Assembly: GCA_037367405.1 (NCBI GenBank)
Contig: JAZKJV010000603.1
Location: 1,488,001 to 1,552,000, forward strand
Direction of reading: 5' to 3'
From: Ottelia alismoides
Lineage: Eukaryota; Streptophyta; Magnoliopsida; Alismatales; Hydrocharitaceae
Length of the DNA stretch: 64,000 bases
Each line of letters opens with the position of its first letter. Positions within the stretch are counted from its first letter, which is position 1. Both the position numbers and the translations under genes were made by a program. Below the pieces are notes generated by a model. It did not search any database, was not told where the DNA came from, and saw only the letters and a program-made list of their open reading frames with translations. Positions 48,101 to 57,100 of this stretch are shown piece after piece.

Positions 48101-51100
48101 CATCATAATTATAGAAAACAAATAAAATAAAAATTAATGATAATAAAATAATTTAAATAGTAATATATAATATGTAATTAAATAATGCAAATTAATCATA
48201 TAAACAACAACAACAACAATAACAAAGCCTTTTCCCACAATTAAGTAGGGCCGGCTACATGGATTCTTCGCCTTCATTCATATCTATCTTGGGTCAATCC
48301 CGGGCTTATATAAAAAAACTAAGATCCTTTCGAATAGTCTCTTTCCAACACTTCTTGGGCCGTTCTCGCCATCTCTTAGCCGCTCAACATCCCAACACTC
48401 ACATCTCCTAATTGGTACATCCGTTGATCTTCTTTGCAAATGACCAAACCATCTTAAGCGGTTTTCTCACATCTTATCCTCGATCGGAGCTACACAATGC
48501 AAATTAATCATATGACCTTAAATAATATTTATAACACGTATTTTATACCCGCAGATTATATGTTTTAAGTTTTGTTTATATAGTTTTACAAATTAAGGCA
48601 ATAGTTGACTTTTATTAATATAACATAAAGAATAATGGTACAGATGCCAATTAAGTTAGGATGTTAAATAAGTAGCTAAAATTGTAATAATTGTATCACA
48701 GGTCAAAGATGCCTATAGATTGATTTTAATTATTTTTAATGGATTTCAATTTTGTATTTTATTTTATAAATAAAAATGGAATAAATATCATGAAAACATT
48801 TAAAAATTGTAGTCAAGGTGATACACATAAAGAACCTGGAATGAATTTCCTAAGTTAGAAACCATATGTATTTTGATCCTTAAATTGAGATTTTGCGTTT
48901 CTACTCCGTACGAGATGAAGCTACCTTCATTAATCATTAGATAGATAAATTTATATCTTGAACTTCAACGGTGTACGCAATCAAATTGGAGTTTACATAG
49001 AAAGTTCTATGGTTCGGGATTTGAAGTATTAAGAATTAGTGTTTCCATTTTCTTGATATATGTAATGTAGAATTTTAGATATGAATTTGTATTTTTTGGG
49101 ATATTATACAAATTACAAAAAAAGTTAATTTAATGGAGTTAAAATAAATTCTATAAACTCATTTGAAGTTTTTGTATAAATAAGACAATTGTTCAATCGG
49201 GCTCGAAAGTTGAAAATCATACCTTTAATCCCAATATTTTCTAGCATTTTTAGAAAATAGTTATAAGTGTATGTTGAAGTTTAAAGGTGAGTTTTGGTCG
49301 ATTTAGAGGTTTCTGTAAATAGTTATTGCGAGAAAATAATTGCTTATTCATGAGGCCTAGGATTCACTTATATTGAAGAGAAACCTGTTGGAAAAATTGC
49401 GTAAAGAAGATGGAAATAAAAAAGAATACATAAAAGAAACAAAAGATAGGTGATATCTCTCCACTCCCCCTCAAGCTGGAGCATAGATATCATGCTCAGC
49501 TTGGAACAACATCTCTGGAATGACCCCCTCACTAGGGTCTTGGTGAACACATGTTGTTTGATCTCTTGAGCTAACATGAGTGATGGAGATGAATCCTTTC
49601 TGAATCATATCTCGAGTGTAGTGGATATTTACCTCGATATGTTTGGTCCTCTCATGGAAGGCGGGTTGTTAGAAATGAAGAGAGCAACCTGGTTGTCGCA
49701 TTGGAGGTGCATGAGAAGAGACACATCAGTTGCTAGGTCAGTAAGAACTGATCTGGCCCACATCATCTCTATACTTTGATTCCACAGTTTGCTTCTTACT
49801 CTTCCATGACACCAAGGAACTCCTTATGAGCACTGTAAAGCCAGAAGTAAACTTCCTGTCATCTAAACACCCCGCATAATCTGCATCTGCACAAGCTCTA
49901 ACAACGAAGGGTGTGCCTCTGTTAAATGGAAGACCAATGCCAGGTGAGGTTTTCGGATACCTCAGAATCATATGGACTGCATCTATATGTGCCTTTTTAG
50001 ACTGCTCTCTGAAGTGACTCACTCAACTCACTGTAAAGGATATATCTGGCTTGATGATGATCACGTATATAAGCATCCCAACGAGCTTCTTGTACCTCCT
50101 CTTGTCTACCTCCTCAGTATCATCATCATACATCTTCATGCTCGGGTCCATGGGAGCAGTGGCAGGCCTGCACTCTGCCATGCATGTCTTAGATAGAAGA
50201 TATGTAACGTACTTACTCTGGGTCATTACAAGACCTCGCTGGTTCCTGGCAAATTCCAGTCCAAGAAAGTAACATATACTGCCAGGATCCTTGGTTAGAA
50301 ACTGCTAGCGTAGAAAATCCTTAGCAGCTTGAATGACTTGCTCGTCATCACATGGAACAATGATATCATCAACATAAACAAGTATGGCAACTGAGACCTC
50401 TGAACAAACAATGAATGTTCTGCAATTGATCTCACGAACCCCTATTGCTTTATCAAATCCGAGAGCTTCTGGAACCATGCTCTTGGACTCTGCTTAAGGT
50501 CTTAGATCGCCTAGTGATGTCTACAAACCTCTGATACTCCCCCTCAACAGCGAACCCAGGTGACTGGTGTATGCAGTCTTCCTTTTATAGGTTACCATAG
50601 AGAAACACATTCCTCACATCAAACTGGCATAGATGCCAGTCCCGTGTCACTGTAAGGAAAAGAAAATCCGTATTGTAGAATGCTGAGCTACTGGAGAGAA
50701 AATATCTGAATAGTCCACGCCATATGTCTGAGTAAACCCACGAGCCACAAGTCTCGCCTTGTAGCGATCCACACTGCCATCTGCTCGGTGCTTCATTGTA
50801 AACACCCGCTTGCATCCTACACTAGATGCTCCAGTGGGAGCTATAACAATGCTCCATGTGCCACGCGACTGTAACGCGGTCATCTCCTCCTCAATGGAAA
50901 GATGCCACTGTCTATCATGTATCGCCTCCTGATATGGCTATGGTATCTCCACGGCTGAAAGTCCCACAATAATCCTCTTGAAGTCCTCTGAGAGCCGACC
51001 CAAGGAAATGCGGGCTGCAAGAGGATATGCAACACAAGTACGTCTCTGCTTTCATAGAGCAATAGACGCATTCAGATTACCTGCCTCCTCCTCAACCTGT

Positions 51101-54100
51101 AATTTACCCTCCTCTCTAGAGTCAGACGGAGGTATCACATCACATATGAGAGAAATACATACTAGACTTAAAGGAGACATTTGCACTAATATAGTACTTC
51201 CGTCGAACCGGATCAAAATAGAGATACCCTTTTTGGGTACGAGAGTAGCCTACAAAGACACACTTGACAACTCTAGGAGAGAGCTTGTCACGACCACGTG
51301 TTGGATAAAAGCAACAGAGCCAAACACACTGGGTGTAAGGGACAACATGTCCTTCTCGGGAAACAATCGAGAAATGAACCTTATCTCTTAAGACAGAAGA
51401 TGACATGTGGTTCACCAAGTAGCAAACAATGAGGACCACATCACCCTAGATGGAGTGAGGAACACGACTATGAATCAAAAGTGTCCTAGTCACATCAAGT
51501 AAATGACGGTGCTTGCGTTTGGTAACGATTTTTTGCTGAGAGGTGAAAGCACACGAAGTCTGGTGTATGATGCCAAGAGACTTAAAGAATTCATATTACT
51601 GTAACATGCATAACTCTAAGTCATTGTCAGAGCGAATAAACTTTACAGGGTTAGAGAAAATATTCTTTATTTTATTAATAAAAAATTTAATGACAGACTC
51701 AGCTTTATACTTGTTTTTCATCAGAAAATCCAAGAAAGTCTAGAATAGTCATAAAAAACAATTTAAAAAAGGTGTCCCTAGAGATCATGATTACGACTGG
51801 GATCCCAAATATCTAGATGAATAAGCTCAAATAAATGACTACTGCTACGACTCTAGCGACCAGGGAAAGAAGAGCGATGATGCTTCTCAAGCAGGCAAGC
51901 CTCGCACTGGAAGGAAGAACACGTTGAAATCTGTGGGAGGATATGACACAACTTCTGCAGAGGAAGGTAGCCAAAATAAATATGCCACAAGTAATGAGAG
52001 ACCGATCTAGTGGGAAATGTAGAGCAAGGTTGCAAAAGTCGGTAGTCGGTACTCGGTCGCTTGGGTCACTGACTAAGGATTAATCGGCAGTCGGACGACT
52101 AATCGGATTTAGTCGGACTTTAATTGGCTTTGAATTTTATGATTATTTTAAATATATAACTCATTTTTATACATATATTTACATAGATTTTGTACATTTT
52201 TATACTATCATAATAAAATAAAAAAGTAATTAAATTTAAATAAAACACTGGGCATATTATAATAAGTTTGCTTATAAAAAAGCAAAATATATAAGGATAT
52301 GATATCTCCAAGCAAAAAATTGGTCGACTAGTGTACCTAGTCGGAATTAGTTGGCACTCGGTCTGCCTCCCCACTGACTAGACTAGTCGGACCTACTAGT
52401 CGGGCCAGTCGAGCGACTTTTATAACCTTGATGTAGAGGCACTGACACTGGAAGACTGGAGCAGTCTCTAGAGCCCACATTGCTCACGACCACATCCAAT
52501 CACATTGCCCGTGAGTATGTCTTGAAATACAATAGTAGAGGGGTCAAAAATGGTACGACAATACATATCCTTTGTAATCTGGCTAACAGAAAGTAAATTC
52601 ATTTGAAAATCAGGAGCATATAAAACATTCTACATGCGCATGGATGGCGTCAAATGCACCCCCATGTATTGTGATGTGTAAGTAAACCTCGTTCGCAATG
52701 ACGACCCATCTACTAGGGGATATAGATATGAAAGAACTGAACTGTACCATATCTCCACACAGATATTGAGATGCACCAGAGTCCATGATCCACTCCATCA
52801 TATCTGCCCTGCTACAACTAGTAAATGCATCAACTACACCTGAGGAGCTCGAAGAGGCTCTAGTAGCTGCTGCAACATCTAGGGAACCTATATTTGTGCT
52901 GGCAGCAGGAGTCATTATCTCACTCAGACGGGAGACAATATCATCAAGGCGTGATACATTGGGGTGAACACCATCGAGTGTATCCCCCTTTCTTGAGCGT
53001 CAAAAAAAATATCATCAAGGCATGAATCTGTTTCAGGAGCTGAACTGTCTGAAGGCTCTAGCTACTCGACCACACAAGCAAATACATGGTATCTACGCTT
53101 CTGATAGCATGCGTCCTCAAAGTGACCTAGATGACGACAATTGGTGCGGTGGCCACGCTGGCCTCCACCTCTTCCACGGGGACCATGCCCTCTAAACCGT
53201 GTATACCTCCCCTACCACAAGATGCAACCATCATTAAGGAGGTCTGTATTGTGATAGGTGATGGGATAAGAAGCCCGCTGAGGCGACTATAGGCCTCCTC
53301 CATGGAAGGTAGGGTCGAGCCTATAAGAAGCTGTTCACGTGCTGTCTCATACTTTGGATCCAGGTTGCCAAGAAAACTCCAACCATTGTAGTGTTCCTCT
53401 ATGCTATCTGCTGCTTCGTGGAAGTGGTAACATGCATGATGCTGTGAAGCTTCTCGAACATGCCTCGAAGCGAAGAGTAGAAGGTATGCAGAGGAGGGCC
53501 ATTCTTTTTGACCGTGTAAATATCAAACTTTAGCTGAAAATTCATGGCCTCATTCTTTGCTTGGGCATACGTAGTTGTCAGAATATCCCACATCGCTTTG
53601 GCAGTAGGCTGGTTCACAATGTCATCGACGATCTCTGTGGTGAGAGTCTATAGGAGCCAAACACACGCGTATGTGTCATCTTGCTTCCACGAAGCATTGT
53701 TCCCAGTCTTACCAGTCGGCTCGGGCTTTGTCAATATGTGCTCCTTGTTATTGCACTTCATAAGGGTCAAAAAAATGCAAGGACCACAACTCACAGTTGG
53801 TCCCATCCATCTTCACGATGGGAGATAGATCTTGCAGACATAAAATGAAGAGAAAACGTCACTGTTGGTCTCTGACATGATGAAAAAGAAGATCGAAACA
53901 GAACTCTACTGGGGAAGTAGATCGACCTGAGCGAGTCTACACTGGGCCTAAAAAGTGGTTTATAGTTATGAAACACCTTTTTTTGGTCAAAATCAGAAGC
54001 GACAATGGAGAGGTGAAAAGTCAGCCACAGGGTTTGGTGGCGGTGCCTGTAGGGCCTGGAGCGTATCTAGTGGCCCAGTAGTTGCGTCGGAGTGGCTCGG

Positions 54101-57100
54101 CGCACACAACAACCCAACAACAACAACAACGATGCTGCACGAATGTACATGGAAGCACGCGGTGGGATGGCGACGCTGGGTGTTGCCGGCGAGTTGCGTG
54201 CAGTGCGCGAGAGGAGAGGGCGACATGTGGGAGCTCGGGCATGGGTGGGTTATGAGAACTCTGGTTTAGGACTGTCGCTCCGATATCTTGTTGTGAGAAA
54301 AGAATGAATTGTTTATTCGTGAGGCCCTAGGGTTCTCTTATATAGAGGAGAAGCCTATTGGGCAAATTACATAAAGAAGACGGAAAGAAAAGAGAATACA
54401 TAAAAAAACAAAAGGTAACTAATATCTCAACAATTATGTGTCTAGGAAGTTGGGATTTGTGAAATTATGGTTTAGGTTCCATAGATTAATCCTCGTTATT
54501 ATTGCATATTTACATGTATTTGTTAAGGATTTTAAGATAAAATGCAATAATGAACTTTAGTCATTTTGGATGGGTCTTCAGTGGAGGTCCACCTCGTCAT
54601 TTCTAAAACAAAGTTGTCATGAATTCATTAGCAACGTTGTACATATTTTCGATGGGGAGGGAAACATATAAGGTGAGGAGGTACTGAACACTAGTTTATG
54701 ACCACTTCTCTGATACCATGTGGAATAACATGCTTTGAAATATTGAAAATAGAGCCCTAGTCCACTTTATATAGATGGGTTATGTTTAACACCATAAGAA
54801 GTAAAAATACATCATGGTATAACTCAAACTTTAACGCTTACTAATCTATACGTGGCAAATAACACGCATAGAACTATGACGATCGAGCAACTATGCATAT
54901 AGCGAACAACCTTATGTTTCATAGCGCACCAAACATGTGAAGCTTGATTCCCACTTTATTAGAGATATGATTTAGAGCAGTCTTTTTTTGCAATACCAGT
55001 GTTCCCTCTATAGATAAGACTGCAACCATGTTTACCAAGGCACTTACTCGGGTTGTTTTTGAGAAATATTGGAGCAAGCTGAGCATGATACAAACACGTG
55101 TATGCGTGCATGTATGTATATGCTACATCTAGAGTGTGGGGGTTTTGGAATATATGTAATATAGGAAATGGGTGGGAGTTGAATTGTTATCTTTCCTTGT
55201 TGTATGTCTCTCCTATTTTCCTTCGATCTCTACTTTATTGTGAGGGAAGTAAGATATTCTCTTCTTTTCTTCTTCCTTTTCACTATATCTGCACAATAAT
55301 TTGTTACAGTACACATCATTCATATGTAAGATGGATCCATTTACCACACCCAGAGTTTAGTCCCAAATCTACCAGTGGTGGGACTTGGAGAGTCTGTGGA
55401 GGCTATATAAGAAGCCCCAAACCCTTTGTATCCAGTGAGAAAGTTCAATGAACGAATCAACCCTTTGATGCGTTCTCATGTGGTTTCATCCCGCTCCTTA
55501 AGGAGTAGGGTTCCACGTAAAATTCCCATTGTTCATATTTCTTTATCTTTATTTCTGATACGCTTCCGCCTTATATTTTCTAACACGGTATCAAAGCGGG
55601 TCGTTCTTGGTCGATTTTGAAGTTTGTTCTTGAAAATTTTATTTGTTCAAAATTGTTCCAAGTTTGGGTTTCAGTTTTAGGGTTTTCTCGAAACCCTAGT
55701 TTTCAAAGCAAGATTTGTGTGATGATTGAAGATTATGCAAAATCATCAAGTTTCAGAGGATTTTTTGTTTTGGTTCCACGAGACCGTATCACATCTTCAG
55801 GCGACGCTACGCTATCATCTCCAGCACTTCGAAGTGGCTTCCCCAGGCGGCCACACCTCTATTGCGCAGGCAACGCATGCTCTCGCCTAGCGAAGCCCTG
55901 CCGTCCCTCCAGGCAACTGCTCCATATGATCTCAAAGTTCGTCAGTGATCCAATGTTGGGTTTCCTTCGGTGAAACCTTAGTTTTGTTCGGAGAAAGAAA
56001 GATGGCAGGACTGCTCATCTAGGGTTTCAACCATGCCACTCAACGCATGTCCTTGAGATCTTCATGAATTCCCTCGGGGAGATCTCCCAATCTTCTAGTG
56101 GTGGCGCATCCAGTTCGCGCATCCAGTTCCTCTCTTCTGCAAATCAGACCCATGTTCGATCCTTATAGGTCGACGAAGATCCCCCGCGGCCTCCTCTCCC
56201 ACCTTGCCACCCTCGTCGTTTACAGCATCCTCCGCCCCTTCAAGACCCCTGTCAAAGCAGCAAGGGGGGATGCGCAACATCCGGGTGCGATGCTCCTGCA
56301 ACGAGCAGCTCCAGCTATTTTTACGAGAAGAAAAGTCGAAAAATTGCTATCGGATTGTTTCCCCCCATTTTATTGTCTTCTCCCTACTTTGTCGATGCCA
56401 CTGTTTTCCGACAAGTATGAGAGAAAGGGGGAGTATTGTGTAGAATCACATGTCAGATTCAGATTCCTCAGATTCAGATTCTTTTGACCAGCTAGCCAGA
56501 TTTTCCAGACTCTACAGATGTTCATACTCGATGATCAGATTCCCAGTCTTCAGTTTAGACACACATATGTATGCGTTCTTCTGTTTGATGTGCACATGTT
56601 TGCCATCACTTTTTTAGTGGCCCCTATCTTTTGTGTTTCGGCCAGGGTTTTCATGTGTTTCATAGGGACTCCAACGTAGAGATCCCATTCCCTATGCCAT
56701 GTGGGCTAGAGTTTTCATGTGGTATCATAGGGACTCTAGAGTAGAGATCCTATTCTCTGAGTCAGTATGGGAGGGACCCAGTTCTCCGACGAGGAGACTT
56801 CTTCAGACTCCATTCTCCATCGACCGTGGTCTCCAGCGAGGATGTCTCCACGGCTTTTTCAGTTCGGCCCTTTCAGAGATGGAGCATTTGTCCACATGTT
56901 GTGGCGGGCTAGAGTTCTCCATGTAGAGACTCATTTTCGGTTGCAGTGACTCTGACAGGCACAGTACAAAGCACATGCTCTCCGACGAGGAGATTCAGTT
57001 TGACTCACACTTCAGCCCAGTGTTCCTCCTCACCTGCACGGCATGAGAAGCAACGTCTTCGACAACAGCTGACAATTGTGCACATTGAGTTGATATTATA

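Larger units (their letters stand above)
49324..54432 (-). mobile_element. Copia element D1 (minus), old, with an hAT MITE inside
   Basis: In minus orientation the 5' LTR is 54289-54432 and the 3' LTR 49324-49463; both contain GAGGCC-TAGG and TTATATAGAG or TTATATTGAAG. The reversed PBS is degenerate (GCTCCGATATCT, 54277-54288). The reversed polypurine tract CTCCCCCTCAAGCTGGAGC follows the 3' LTR. Flanks ATAGT-like and ATTAT do not form a clean 5-bp duplication, which suits an old insertion. Gag and pol are related to B1 but carry many stops. Confidence 0.85.
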